Virus record (IMG/VR): IMGVR_UViG_3300046167_000252
Coordinates: 1-34,538 of that record
Length of the DNA stretch: 34,538 nucleotides
Strand: one strand, 5' to 3'
Source of the DNA: a virus
How positions within the stretch are numbered: the first letter of the stretch is position 1; each line of letters begins with the position of its first letter. A model generated the notes under the pieces. It did no database searches. It had not been told where the DNA came from and saw nothing but the letters and a program-made list of their open reading frames with translations. Positions 19,503 through 28,051 of this stretch are shown here, piece after piece. Made by a program: the position numbers and the translations under genes.

Positions 19503-21379
19503 TATTTTCCGTAATTAGGGTGATGCCCTTGTCTTGGCATATCAATCGGTGCAGTAGCTACCTCTTTAGGGTTTTTAGGTAGTTTAAATCCTGCTCTTAC
19601 CGCTTGGTTAACATTAACATATTTAGTTCCTCGTAGGGCATCGCCACCATAAGGTTCACCATTCTTCTTCATTTTCTTCTTGTAGATTCTACGCTCCCAT
19701 CTATGGTAGCAGTTTACACCACCCTTGTACTTAAACAAAGAATAGTTTCTACCCTTGTGTCCAAAGCTCTTATTCACACCTCTTGCACTCATCATACCAA
19801 TATCCTCTTTGCGGTACAATTTCTTTTGAGATAACATAGTCTTGCAGAAAGCACGAGAAGAGCCTTTAGAAGTCTTCTTTGTACCCTTCACATACTTGTA
19901 TCTTACCTTGTATATCTCGGAGTCTTGGTTACTGTCTTGTGTAGCGGATAAGTTGACTAATCCATTGAGGTATTCTTCAGTATCAAACTCCTCTGGTTCA
20001 TCGTCTCCTACAATCTCTGCATCAATGAGTTCATAGCCCTCTGGCTCTTCCTCACCCAAGTCAGCCAATGCATCTAACATCTCGTGGGCTAACTCGTCAT
20101 CAAGAAAAGGGCGGCTATCCTCGCTTAATTGTTCTATAGGTACGCAGTTCGGTACTTTTCTGCCGTTCTTCATCTTCATACCTACCATCTCATAACCCTC
20201 CGTACAAGGGTCATCAGCATCCTTCAACTCGTCTTTGCATCCGCAGTCGCTACTCAACTCCTCTTTTACTTCCTCCTCCATATCAATCTGCAACTCTAAA
20301 GGTTGTAGTGTCTTGAAGTATAAGTTAAGGCTCACCTCATTCACCGCAAGGATGTCATCACAAGCATCCAAGATCAACTCTTGAATAGGTCTAACAACCG
20401 TGTTGTGGAATAAGAGACTTGCAGTCTTCAACTCATCAGCATTGTTACCCAATCCTGTATTGTCTTTAATACCCATCAACATAGGAGAAGTAACCCTATG
20501 GGCTACCATCAACTTTCGCATACTCTCGTCTGCCAAGAATTGGTACTGCTCACTTGCATCCGATAACTGTACAGGCTCAATACTTGCAGCCATCTCCTTG
20601 TTATCGTTAAATGCCAAGATGAACTTACCAGAATTAGATGAACCGCTAAACTTCTGTATGATTCGTCTCTCTATAAGCTCACGCTCTTCCTCCGTTGGTA
20701 CACCATTGTTGAAGTTAATCAACATACTTGGCGATAAGCCGTTCTTAATGTTGTTGATGTGGTAGTTTGCTACCTCCTCTTCCAACTCTGCATAAGGCAA
20801 TCCCCCTTGATAGTCTACAGGTGAGTAGTAATAGAATCCACTACGATAAGGCTTGATACAATAAATCTCAAGACCCTCACCTTTCTCACCGTGACCAAAC
20901 GCAGGGATGCGTACAGGCTCAAAGCCTTTCTTACGAATCTTTGTCCAATCTTTAGAGTAGTAGTAACCACATACATCACCATCCTCGTTCATCTTCTCAA
21001 AGCGTAAGGTCTCAATAGGCATATGCTCTACTTGTACGATCTTACTTTTGTCTTTGTTGTAGATAACTTGGAATGCTGCTTGACCCATAGCCTTCAAATC
21101 AAAGGTCACCTTCCTCATACAAGTACGAGAGAACAGAGACTTCATCTGTGCATATTGGTCTGGCTTTCTTTGAGCATCGGTAGCGTATAGCCCCTTGCCG
21201 TAGATAAGCTCACTCATACCATTTATAATGGCATTGTTTGTAGCACTACCATTGTACCTGTCTATAAGGTATTGGAAGTAATTATTATCCTCGCCATAGG
21301 CTACCCACTGCTTACGATTGTCTTCTACAACCTGTGGGGTAGTATGCGTTGCAAGGTTTACGATGCGTATATTGCTCAT
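19502..21379 (-). CDS. Portal protein, copy 2
   Basis: 625 residues, the same layout as copy 1: a portal core followed by a basic C-terminal domain. Of the 12 base differences from copy 1, two change one codon (Thr to Ser) and the others are silent, so both copies appear under protein-level constraint or very young. A portal downstream of the major capsid gene and far from terL is an uncommon order. If the duplication is real, mixed dodecamers would form from nearly identical subunits. Confidence 0.85.
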   Translation of the reverse strand: MSNIRIVNLATHTTPQVVEDNRKQWVAYGEDNNYFQYLIDRYNGSATNNAIINGMSELIYGKGLYATDAQRKPDQYAQMKSLFSRTCMRKVTFDLKAMGQAAFQVIYNKDKSKIVQVEHMPIETLRFEKMNEDGDVCGYYYSKDWTKIRKKGFEPVRIPAFGHGEKGEGLEIYCIKPYRSGFYYYSPVDYQGGLPYAELEEEVANYHINNIKNGLSPSMLINFNNGVPTEEERELIERRIIQKFSGSSNSGKFILAFNDNKEMAASIEPVQLSDASEQYQFLADESMRKLMVAHRVTSPMLMGIKDNTGLGNNADELKTASLLFHNTVVRPIQELILDACDDILAVNEVSLNLYFKTLQPLELQIDMEEEVKEELSSDCGCKDELKDADDPCTEGYEMVGMKMKNGRKVPNCVPIEQLSEDSRPFLDDELAHEMLDALADLGEEEPEGYELIDAEIVGDDEPEEFDTEEYLNGLVNLSATQDSNQDSEIYKVRYKYVKGTKKTSKGSSRAFCKTMLSQKKLYRKEDIGMMSARGVNKSFGHKGRNYSLFKYKGGVNCYHRWERRIYKKKMKKNGEPYGGDALRGTKYVNVNQAVRAGFKLPKNPKEVATAPIDMPRQGHHPNYGK

Positions 21380-21708
21380 CGGTAAATGTATTGATTATCA
21401 TTATCAGTGTCCTCGTAATAGGTGAACTCACCATTGTTGACACTAAACTTCTCAAGGTCGGTTTGATTCGTACAATAAACCTTACCTCTATATATCTCGT
21501 TAGAGCCTGTTATTCTTATGGTGTAATACTTACCCTCTACGAATGTATAAGAAGGTGTTATATGCAAGTAATTCGCCTCCTTCGTAGCCGTTAGAGACTC
21601 CGTAGCGGACACATTGGTTTCCTCATCTGTAATCTTAACAGATACACTTGTATCAAACGCTCTTGGAACGAAATATATCTTCTTGTCTGTTGTAGTTACT
21701 ATATGCAT
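21376..21708 (-). CDS. Small structural-region protein, 110 aa, copy 2
   Basis: Same protein as 18367-18699. It lies between the probable tube/decoration gene and the portal, with an ATGA overlap to the portal. Beta-strand-rich sequence with Thr/Ser/Tyr suggests a virion component such as a minor head or neck protein. This is an inference from place only. Confidence 0.65.
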   Translation of the reverse strand: MHIVTTTDKKIYFVPRAFDTSVSVKITDEETNVSATESLTATKEANYLHITPSYTFVEGKYYTIRITGSNEIYRGKVYCTNQTDLEKFSVNNGEFTYYEDTDNDNQYIYR

Positions 21709-21720
21709 AATAGGTTAACC
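21706..21720 (-). promoter_or_regulatory. GGTTAACCTATTATG start-site element, copy in block 2
   Basis: Same 15 bases as at 18697-18711, directly at the start codon 21708. Its presence here follows from the duplication. The independent copy is at 32318-32332. Confidence 0.5.
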
Positions 21721-21744
21721 ACCAAGAGGTATAAGTGTTATATC

Positions 21745-21776
21745 AAAAAGAAAGGGCAACCCCGAAGAGCTGCCCT
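21745..21776 (-). terminator. UUCG-loop terminator after the 179-aa gene, copy 2
   Basis: Same hairpin and T-rich tail as at 18736-18767, 51 nt after the stop at 21827. Termination here would make the upstream structural gene more abundant than the portal, which fits the low copy number of portal subunits per virion. Confidence 0.9.
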
Positions 21777-21826
21777 AACCAAACCAAAACACCTATGTCA
21801 AGTGCCGTTGCTAATATACTACTTTC

Positions 21827-22366
21827 TTACGAAGTAACAATAGTATCTGTAGCTGAACTCATTCCTGCGAATGGGTTGCCATCAGTTGCTCCTGCAATGA
21901 AGTTAGCAGCAGTTACTTCCATAGCATTGAAGGTAAGAGTGTAACCACTCATATCTCCCATAGCTGCTCCAGAGGCAATAGTACCACCTGTTACATCTGC
22001 TCCGTGTTCACGACCTACCAAGTAAGCGTTGCCGTTGTAGTCCTCTACAACAATGTGAGGTCTGCCGTAAGACAATAACTTGATCTCGTTGTTATCCTCC
22101 TTGCTCAATTGAGGCAAAGAAAGGCTAACCGCTTGGTCAAAGAATACTGTTCCGTTCTCACGAGAAGCGTTAATAGTTTGCTCTACTGAAGATGTGCCTT
22201 TCAGCTCATACTTGTAAGCAGAGAATGTTCCTGTCATATCAGTAACCTCATCGGATGTAACAGAGATAGTTCCTAAATCACCGAAGTTTACAAAGTAAAC
22301 CGCTTTAAGACCACCTACTGATTCACGACAAGGTAACGCACGACCTTTAGTTAAATCACAAGCCAT
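21827..22366 (-). CDS. Major structural protein candidate (tail tube or capsid decoration), 179 aa, copy 2
   Basis: Begins MACDLTKGRALPCRESVGG. It is mostly beta strands with short turns, and its end MGDMSGYTLTFNAMEVTAANFI resembles the last strands of phage tail tube proteins. The gene has a terminator immediately upstream of its leader and another downstream. That arrangement, with a T-rich leader after the major capsid gene, points to an abundant virion protein. Tail tube is my first choice. A capsid decoration protein next to the major capsid gene is the alternative. No sheath gene is seen. Confidence 0.55.
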   Translation of the reverse strand: MACDLTKGRALPCRESVGGLKAVYFVNFGDLGTISVTSDEVTDMTGTFSAYKYELKGTSSVEQTINASRENGTVFFDQAVSLSLPQLSKEDNNEIKLLSYGRPHIVVEDYNGNAYLVGREHGADVTGGTIASGAAMGDMSGYTLTFNAMEVTAANFIAGATDGNPFAGMSSATDTIVTS

Positions 22367-22387
22367 AATTTCTTTTATTTTTTTTAT

Positions 22388-22421
22388 AAAAAAGGGCAGA
22401 CAAGCATATGCCTACCTGCCC
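22388..22421 (-). terminator. Terminator after the major capsid gene
   Basis: Minus-strand stem GGGCAG...CTGCCC with an inner GC(A)TATGC-type pairing, followed by six T and an A/T-rich stretch. It lies 26 nt after the capsid stop. Transcription must continue partly through it, because no promoter motif copy is seen before the next gene. Confidence 0.85.
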
Positions 22422-22446
22422 CTTTAATTATTAACTAAACTAACTC

Positions 22447-23367
22447 TTATGAGTATAGTACGATGTCAGCACCAATTCCGTATTGTACACCTGCGGTAAA
22501 ACGCATTACTACACGAACATTTTGAGAACCATCAAGGTCAGCCATATCAATTAGCTTCACTTCGTTGTGGTCAGCCAACAAGCCTGTACCGAAGAACAAG
22601 TTAGACTTCTGTGCTGCTACCATTGTATTGTCGCTCAAGCCAGAACAAACGAACAATTTAACACCATCAAAAGCAAGATCACCACCATTGAACCAAGTAG
22701 TACCTTCGTTGTTTACACCATTAGCACCCAAGCCTGAAGCACCGAATCCACCCAAAGCACGGATGTATGCACGAGCAACATTAGATGCTACATAGATGTA
22801 TAGGTCTTCTTTTCCGTATACTGCGGTAGAGATAGCATCAACTACTTTACCCAATTCAGTGATAACATTTGCAGCAGAAACAGTAGTACCTGTTACATCT
22901 ACAACTGTTGCATCAGCAGCCAATAGAGCTTCAAATCCGTTGAACTCACCTGCGTTAGCAGTTGCTCCTTGCCAAATGTTCTCTTCAGTCTTCTGTGCTA
23001 CTTTAGCAGCGATGTGACCGATTAAGAAATCAGCGAATGATGGAGGAAGGCTATCAAAAGCCGAGTAACCCATTTGGATTGCTTCCCAATCGTTGTGGAA
23101 ATCTTTCTTACATAATTCCAAGTTTACTTGGAACTCTTCTGGTTGTAGGATACGCTCTGCAAGAGTAACTGTGCTTTGGTCAGCGAAGTCACACGCAGCG
23201 TCTTTTACCAATGCGTTAGTAGAAAGAGTTTTCATTACCTCTTTGAACTTTACATTTGGTTTTACAGTAATACCGCCACCTTCAATAGTGTCGGCTGATA
23301 ACAATGCGGCAGAGATGTATTTTCCTGCAAACTCTCCAGCATATGTAGTTGTGATTGATGTAGCCAT
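22447..23367 (-). CDS. Major capsid protein, HK97-fold type
   Basis: 306 residues. The layout fits a short HK97-like capsid protein: N-arm with ITVKPNVKFKEVMKTLS, LERI-type segment TLAERILQPEEFQVNLELCKKDFHNDW, a long spine-helix region (FADFLIGHIAAKVAQKTEENIWQG), a Gly-rich loop (GGFGASGLGANGVNNEG) and a C-terminal strand (VRVVMRFTAGVQYGIGADIVLY). There is no large N-terminal delta domain, consistent with separate scaffold genes upstream. The gene lies directly after protease and scaffold genes and before a terminator, as expected for the most abundant late product. Confidence 0.85.
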   Translation of the reverse strand: MATSITTTYAGEFAGKYISAALLSADTIEGGGITVKPNVKFKEVMKTLSTNALVKDAACDFADQSTVTLAERILQPEEFQVNLELCKKDFHNDWEAIQMGYSAFDSLPPSFADFLIGHIAAKVAQKTEENIWQGATANAGEFNGFEALLAADATVVDVTGTTVSAANVITELGKVVDAISTAVYGKEDLYIYVASNVARAYIRALGGFGASGLGANGVNNEGTTWFNGGDLAFDGVKLFVCSGLSDNTMVAAQKSNLFFGTGLLADHNEVKLIDMADLDGSQNVRVVMRFTAGVQYGIGADIVLYS

Positions 23368-23403
23368 CTTTCTTTCTATTTAATTATTGATTGTTGTTAT
23401 TGT

Positions 23404-23781
23404 TTATACTTTACGAAGTAACTCATCTAAATCTTGAGTCACTTTGTAATAGTTATCTAAAATTGTTTGGTGTTTAGAAATGTTAATATCAACCCCTAAA
23501 TCACTTGCCATCTTTTCAGCATCATTTATTGCGGTCAATAGGTCTACTGATTGATTAACATTTCCTTTAACTCTTGCTTTTAATTTTTGAGCCGCCTCTT
23601 CAAACTGCATAATAGCACTTCTATGGTCAAAGGTAATTTCCTTTACATCTCCAGAAAGTCTATCTAAATCGTCCATTAAAGCAAGTTCAACCTTAACCTC
23701 TTCGGATAGTTCAGTAGACTCTTGAGCAACCTCTTGTGTTTTAGCAGATAACTCTGCCCAAATAGATTCTACTTTCTTCAT
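23404..23781 (-). CDS. Scaffold-region helical protein, paralogue 3
   Basis: 125 residues, nearly all helix. It contains KVKVELALMDDLDRL (about 29-42) and DLGVDINISKHQ near the end, matching the KVELA and ELGID elements of the proteins at 24385-24768 and 24770-25132. The segment before KVELA is longer here. Position between the acidic scaffold candidate and the major capsid gene suggests a role inside the prohead. TAATG overlap with the previous gene. Confidence 0.6.
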   Translation of the reverse strand: MKKVESIWAELSAKTQEVAQESTELSEEVKVELALMDDLDRLSGDVKEITFDHRSAIMQFEEAAQKLKARVKGNVNQSVDLLTAINDAEKMASDLGVDINISKHQTILDNYYKVTQDLDELLRKV

Positions 23782-24383
23782 TATCCGAGTTTGTTAAAGA
23801 TTCTTGATAGAGTGTCTCCCTTTGCTCCTTTAGAGAATTGGTGCATCTCTACAGGCTTCGTGTCTGGAGAGTGCTTGATAGGCTTGGCAGCAGGTTCGTC
23901 AGCAGACATCTCTACTTCCTCTTCCTTCACTTCTTCCTTAACCTCTTCAGCCATCTCTTCTTCTTTAGGAGACATCATTGCTTTGATCTCTTCAATCATA
24001 GCCTTCATCTCTTCTACTGCGGCAGATAACTCTTCTTTAGTAGCGTAGCTCATCTCTTTCTCTTCTTCTTCCTCGTTAGCCTCTACTTCTTCAGTTGCTT
24101 CCTCTTGAGCAGGTTCTTCAGCAGGTGCTTCTTCACCTCCATCACGCATCTCTGCAATGACACCTTCTTCTGCTACTACAAGGATGCGACCATCTTCCAA
24201 TGTGTACTCACCTACAGGTAGAGCGATACGCTCATCTTCAGTTACGATAAATACCTCTTGGTTAGCTTCAAAGGCTTCTGCTTCAATGACAGTGCCATTG
24301 TCTAACTTCATAGACTCTAACTTAATCTCGTCTTGGAGGTTAAGGAGTTCCATAATCTTGCTTAATGTTTCTTGTGACTTCAT
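23781..24383 (-). CDS. Acidic scaffold-like protein, 200 aa
   Basis: The first 80 residues may be folded (KLDNGTVIEAEAFEANQEVF, LPVGEYTLEDGRILVV). After that comes a long Glu/Ala-rich low-complexity stretch (80-165) with a Met/Lys helix, then a conserved-looking end (PIKHSPDTKPVEMHQFSKGA, SRIFNKLG). A charged, flexible middle and a folded C-terminal tail that contacts the capsid are typical of phage scaffolds. It lies between protease and major capsid genes. This is an inference from composition and place. Confidence 0.6.
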   Translation of the reverse strand: MKSQETLSKIMELLNLQDEIKLESMKLDNGTVIEAEAFEANQEVFIVTEDERIALPVGEYTLEDGRILVVAEEGVIAEMRDGGEEAPAEEPAQEEATEEVEANEEEEEKEMSYATKEELSAAVEEMKAMIEEIKAMMSPKEEEMAEEVKEEVKEEEVEMSADEPAAKPIKHSPDTKPVEMHQFSKGAKGDTLSRIFNKLG

Positions 24384-24384
24384 A

Positions 24385-24768
24385 TTATAGTTTATCTGCT
24401 TTATCTGCTAATACTTGTATGTCGGATATAAGACCATTCACATAGTCTTTTTCTTTGTTAAACTCCTTTATCTCTTTAAGGTCATTAGGGTCAATGCCTA
24501 ATTCTCTTGCTTGAGCAACCAACTCACGAATTATTGACTCTGTTGCCATAATCATATTGTCAGTTTTGTAGGTAAATTTAATAGCTTGGTCTGCACGAGT
24601 TTGAAGTTTACCCATCAATATAGCGAGTTCATCTTTCTCTTGATTCAAACGAATCTTTGCCGTATCCAATGCTTGAGTAACTTTATCAAGGTCTTTCATT
24701 GAAGCCAACTCCACCTTCTCGGTAGAGAGCTTTGCGAATACCGCCTTTTCAGTTTTTCCTTGTTTCAT
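24385..24768 (-). CDS. Scaffold-region helical protein, paralogue 2
   Basis: 127 residues, helical. An N-terminal helix (EKAVFAKLSTEKVELASMKD) carries the shared KVELA element at about 18-22, and ELVAQARELGIDPNDLKEI carries the shared LGID element. The remainder looks like a two-helix coiled coil. It is clearly related in layout to the genes on both sides of the scaffold candidate, so this is a local gene family. Confidence 0.6.
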   Translation of the reverse strand: MKQGKTEKAVFAKLSTEKVELASMKDLDKVTQALDTAKIRLNQEKDELAILMGKLQTRADQAIKFTYKTDNMIMATESIIRELVAQARELGIDPNDLKEIKEFNKEKDYVNGLISDIQVLADKADKL

Positions 24769-24769
24769 A

Positions 24770-25132
24770 TTATCTTCTTATTGAGAATCCTTGATATGCA
24801 TCTCTTATGCGCTTAACATCCATTTCAGTAGATTGCATAGCAGCACGGTTGAATTTCGCTTCAGCAGGTACATCAATTCCCAACTCTTTGAACTTCGCCT
24901 CTAACTCGTTGTGTAGTTTCTCTGCTCTCTGGAAGTCTTTTAATGATGCTTCAGCAGAATCTAATGCTTTTGACAAGAAACCCTTTGCAGCATCTGCCTC
25001 ATCAATGTAGCCTAAAGAATTTTGAATTGCTTTGTCTTGAACTTTCTTAAAGTCATCAACTAAAGCTAATTCAACCTTCTCTGGTTGCGAGGCTAATTTA
25101 GCCATCACCTTATGTAGCGATATTCTTTTCAT
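24770..25132 (-). CDS. Scaffold-region helical protein, paralogue 1
   Basis: 120 residues. Begins KRISLHKVMAKLASQPEKVELALVDDFKKV and later has KFKELGIDVPAEAKF. The N-terminal helix, KVELA element and LGID element align with paralogues 2 and 3. It follows the prohead protease by 30 nt. The protease itself holds ERVELKT near residues 39-45, so the element may mark a processing or docking site. Function is unproven. Confidence 0.6.
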   Translation of the reverse strand: MKRISLHKVMAKLASQPEKVELALVDDFKKVQDKAIQNSLGYIDEADAAKGFLSKALDSAEASLKDFQRAEKLHNELEAKFKELGIDVPAEAKFNRAAMQSTEMDVKRIRDAYQGFSIRR

Positions 25133-25161
25133 ATTATGTTAATTGTTTAAGTGTGTTTCTG

Positions 25162-26085
25162 TTAGATTTTGTCTAATGACTTCAGTTTGCTCTCTGCCCA
25201 TCTCTTGGCACTCTTGCCACCCCATAGTAGATAGCTAATATATCCGCAAGACTCTGTGTCACCTTCTTCATAGTATTCCTCTGCTCTACTCAAGTAGCTA
25301 TACATACGCTTAATAGTCTCAACACTTATAGCCTCGCCTTTCGCTAACTGCTGCGCTCTAACCTTTCCTACCTGTGTAGCACACTTGTTGTTAACCTTCT
25401 TGTTTAACTCTATACCCCTTTTTGCATTGTTGCGTACCGAAGTGGGGTAATCCTTGTATGTTTCAAGTTCAGTACGCTTACCCTTTTTTGTGCGGAGGTC
25501 TTTCTTAATGATTGCCTTGATAGCATTGAGTTGCTCCTCTGCTTTGTCCTCCTCTGGGTCTTGCTTACTTGCCTCAACCTTATCAACGAAGTAACCCTCA
25601 ATAGAGAAACCCTTAACCTTACCACTCTTCACATAGTCGTTCCAAATCTCATCGTTGTGAACCTTCATACTAACCATCCAAGTGCCTACAGGTAAGTCCA
25701 TACCATATAGCTTACTCTTGTCTTGCTCACCTTCAATAATCCAACTCTCTACAACACTCAAGCCTGTAATGTCTATTTGGTGTTCTAATGTGGCTTTGTT
25801 TTGGTTGCCATTGATGAAGAACAATTCACTTGCCTTTCTAACCGTGTCTTGCGAGAAGTAGATGTAATACTCATCTTCACCGCTTCTACGATAGATAGGT
25901 TTATTAGGTACAAGAGCTGCACCCAATAGAACACGCTTGTCCTCGTCAATGGTTTTTAATTCTACACGCTCCTCTTCCTTGAGGGCTACGAAGTCCTCCT
26001 CTATAGCAGGGGCTTCTACGATACTGATGGCTTGGATACCTGCTTGGAGGCTCTCCTCATCTAATAATAGTTCTACGATTCTCAT
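25162..26085 (-). CDS. Prohead protease, XkdF-like serine peptidase
   Basis: 307 residues. KATLEHQIDITGLSVVESWI (H102) and KGFSIEGYF (S161) match the His and Ser segments of XkdF-type phage prohead proteases (Peptidase U35-like), which mature the capsid by cutting scaffold and core proteins. From about 205 a second domain begins (YPTSVRNNAKRGIELNKKVN, through SCGYISYLLWGGKSAKRWAESKL), a C-terminal module common behind such proteases in Bacteroidetes phages. It starts with a TAATG overlap to the tape measure gene and stands upstream of scaffold and capsid genes. Confidence 0.8.
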   Translation of the reverse strand: MRIVELLLDEESLQAGIQAISIVEAPAIEEDFVALKEEERVELKTIDEDKRVLLGAALVPNKPIYRRSGEDEYYIYFSQDTVRKASELFFINGNQNKATLEHQIDITGLSVVESWIIEGEQDKSKLYGMDLPVGTWMVSMKVHNDEIWNDYVKSGKVKGFSIEGYFVDKVEASKQDPEEDKAEEQLNAIKAIIKKDLRTKKGKRTELETYKDYPTSVRNNAKRGIELNKKVNNKCATQVGKVRAQQLAKGEAISVETIKRMYSYLSRAEEYYEEGDTESCGYISYLLWGGKSAKRWAESKLKSLDKI

Positions 26086-27929
26086 TATGGGAATGATACT
26101 TGGTTAATTCTATTTCTATCTAATTCTTGTTGTGAGGTAACATCACTACCTACTACATATGCTCTTACAGGGTTCGCTTGTAGCGATTCCAATATAGCGT
26201 TTTGACCCGATGCCCCTACTATATTAAATTGGGGTGAGGTACTTGGTGAAGTAGGTGTGTCAATGTTTGTATCTACACTACCACTCGCTTGGAATTGTTG
26301 CCTTGCAATGGTAGCTATTTGTGCTGCACCTGTGGCTGCAACAATCGCTGCATTACCGAATCTCAAGGATTGTGTAGGTGTTGGGTCAGTAGTCTCTGCC
26401 AGAGCTTTAGAAATACCTTGAGCAGTACTTATAACCGCATTGGCTATACCTGCTGCCTTGTTGACCATAAATGCTTTCTTTGCATTCTTTTCACTATCAC
26501 CAAAAAAGGCTTGGGCAAGATCATTAAGTGCGCCTATGGCATCTTGTGACATCTGTACTTTTGAGTCTTGTACGGCTTGTTCTAAAGCAATTCTTTTTCT
26601 TGATTCTTCTTGTTGTGTTTGAAACCTTTCTGCATCTAATAAATCAAGAGCATTGATGGTTTCCTCATACGCAGTAGAGCCAACCTCCATCGTGTTTAAC
26701 TGATTCATCAATCGTTGTTGCTCTAACTCAAAAGACTTCTTGCTCAACTGCTCCTCAAGGTCTAATCGCTTACGCATTGTTGTAGCCTGTTCTATTGCTA
26801 CTTGACTTTGAAGCTCGTTTATTTCTTGTTCAGTCTCACTACGAGCATTTTCAATGTCTAACAACTCTCTCTGTAGAGACATCTCATTCATCAACTGCTC
26901 ACTACGAAATCCTGCTACTTGAGCCTCTACACCTATCAACTCATTTTGAGCAGCTATGTATTCCTTTTGGAACTCAATGTTATCCTTGTCAAGACTTAAC
27001 TGTCGTGCTTTAGCATTTAACACCGATTGAGCATTCTCAAGCATTACCTTCTCTTGCTCTTCAAGTACCTTTCCTAAATCCTCATTGGCTTTAATACGCT
27101 CATCCATAGACAAGCGTTCATCGTCTCTTACTTGTCTTAATTTCTCTGCTTGTAAGTCGTACTTCTCAATCAAGCCTTGCATACGAACCTCTGCAATCTC
27201 TGCTTGTTTGTTAGTCTCGGTCATTGCCGCACCTTGCTTAACTGTCTCTACCACATAGTTAGAGATAGCCTTTGCACCTTTGGTGATTAGCTCTTTACCC
27301 TTATCAAAAGAATTGTTGACACCTGTAAGTACATCTAAAGATTCCTTACCTGCGTTCTTCACATCTTTCATTGCCCCTGCAAAGTCACCGCTAAATACCT
27401 TCTTAACGGCACTTGCCAAGTATCCTAATGTATCAAGATAGGACTCAAAGCGTTCTTGGATGTTACGCTTGAACGCATCAGCAAAGTCTAATAAGGCTTG
27501 TTTAGGGTCTTCAAATATGGATTTGAAAAAGTTAACAATACTACTACCCCCACTACCACTAATCCATTTAGTAAAGTCGCTAAAAGCTACCTGTAGAGTG
27601 TTGAATGTAGTGTTGAAGAAGTCTACTGTCTTCTGGTTGTTATCAAACAACTCTTTAAGTATACCCATCGCTTGGAGTAAGATACCAATACCTGCTGCCT
27701 TAATAGCTACACCTAAACCCTTGAAGCCTGTACCAAGTCCCTTGATACCCTTTTGGCTATCTTTAGCACTCTCACCAATGTCTTTAGTAGTATCGGCAAT
27801 TGTGTTAATGCTATCAGCAGTCTTGTCTGCTTGAGTTTGGGAAGCCTTTAACGCATCAATGAGTTCGTCTAACTTCTGCTCAAGACCAGAAAGGTCTGCA
27901 CCTATAACTATGTTCTTCTCTATTGCCAT
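26085..27929 (-). CDS. Tape measure protein
   Basis: 614 residues. It opens with a coiled coil (LSGLEQKLDELIDALKASQ), a Gly-rich hydrophobic segment near 65-90 (GLGVAIKAAGIGILLQAMGIL), a long central coiled coil (about 230-460) and a second hydrophobic Ala/Gly-rich part (AGIANAVISTAQGISKAL and FGNAAIVAATGAAQIATIA) near the end. This is the usual layout of a tail length ruler. At roughly 1.5 Angstrom per residue it would predict a tail of about 90 nm. It follows the other tail genes and precedes the protease, an uncommon place. Confidence 0.85.
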   Translation of the reverse strand: MAIEKNIVIGADLSGLEQKLDELIDALKASQTQADKTADSINTIADTTKDIGESAKDSQKGIKGLGTGFKGLGVAIKAAGIGILLQAMGILKELFDNNQKTVDFFNTTFNTLQVAFSDFTKWISGSGGSSIVNFFKSIFEDPKQALLDFADAFKRNIQERFESYLDTLGYLASAVKKVFSGDFAGAMKDVKNAGKESLDVLTGVNNSFDKGKELITKGAKAISNYVVETVKQGAAMTETNKQAEIAEVRMQGLIEKYDLQAEKLRQVRDDERLSMDERIKANEDLGKVLEEQEKVMLENAQSVLNAKARQLSLDKDNIEFQKEYIAAQNELIGVEAQVAGFRSEQLMNEMSLQRELLDIENARSETEQEINELQSQVAIEQATTMRKRLDLEEQLSKKSFELEQQRLMNQLNTMEVGSTAYEETINALDLLDAERFQTQQEESRKRIALEQAVQDSKVQMSQDAIGALNDLAQAFFGDSEKNAKKAFMVNKAAGIANAVISTAQGISKALAETTDPTPTQSLRFGNAAIVAATGAAQIATIARQQFQASGSVDTNIDTPTSPSTSPQFNIVGASGQNAILESLQANPVRAYVVGSDVTSQQELDRNRINQVSFP

Positions 27930-28051
27930 TTGCCTAATGCTTCTATGAGAGTACGAGGGTATTGGTACTTGCCTTTGGCAATCCTTACATCCTCATTCTT
28001 CTCGTTAGTCTCCTTTAGAGCCTTTATAAGATAACCTAACTTGCTATACAT
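27920..28051 (-). CDS. Small protein before the tape measure, 43 aa
   Basis: ATG at 28051 overlaps the end of the 675-residue gene by 8 nt, and the TAG at 27920-27922 overlaps the tape measure start. MYSKLGYLIKALKETNEKNE then GKYQYPRTLIEALGKWQ. Helical and basic. It sits where tail assembly chaperone genes often lie, but it is too short to assign. Confidence 0.65.
   Translation of the reverse strand: MYSKLGYLIKALKETNEKNEDVRIAKGKYQYPRTLIEALGKWQ

Larger units (their letters stand above)
19356..22366. repeat. Tandem duplication, copy 2
   Basis: Second 3011-bp block. Its right edge coincides exactly with the start codon of the 179-residue gene and joins the native leader and the major capsid gene. 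Its left edge is the novel junction with copy 1. The breakpoint shows only AT as shared sequence, so the junction is not homology-driven on its face. Confidence 0.95.
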
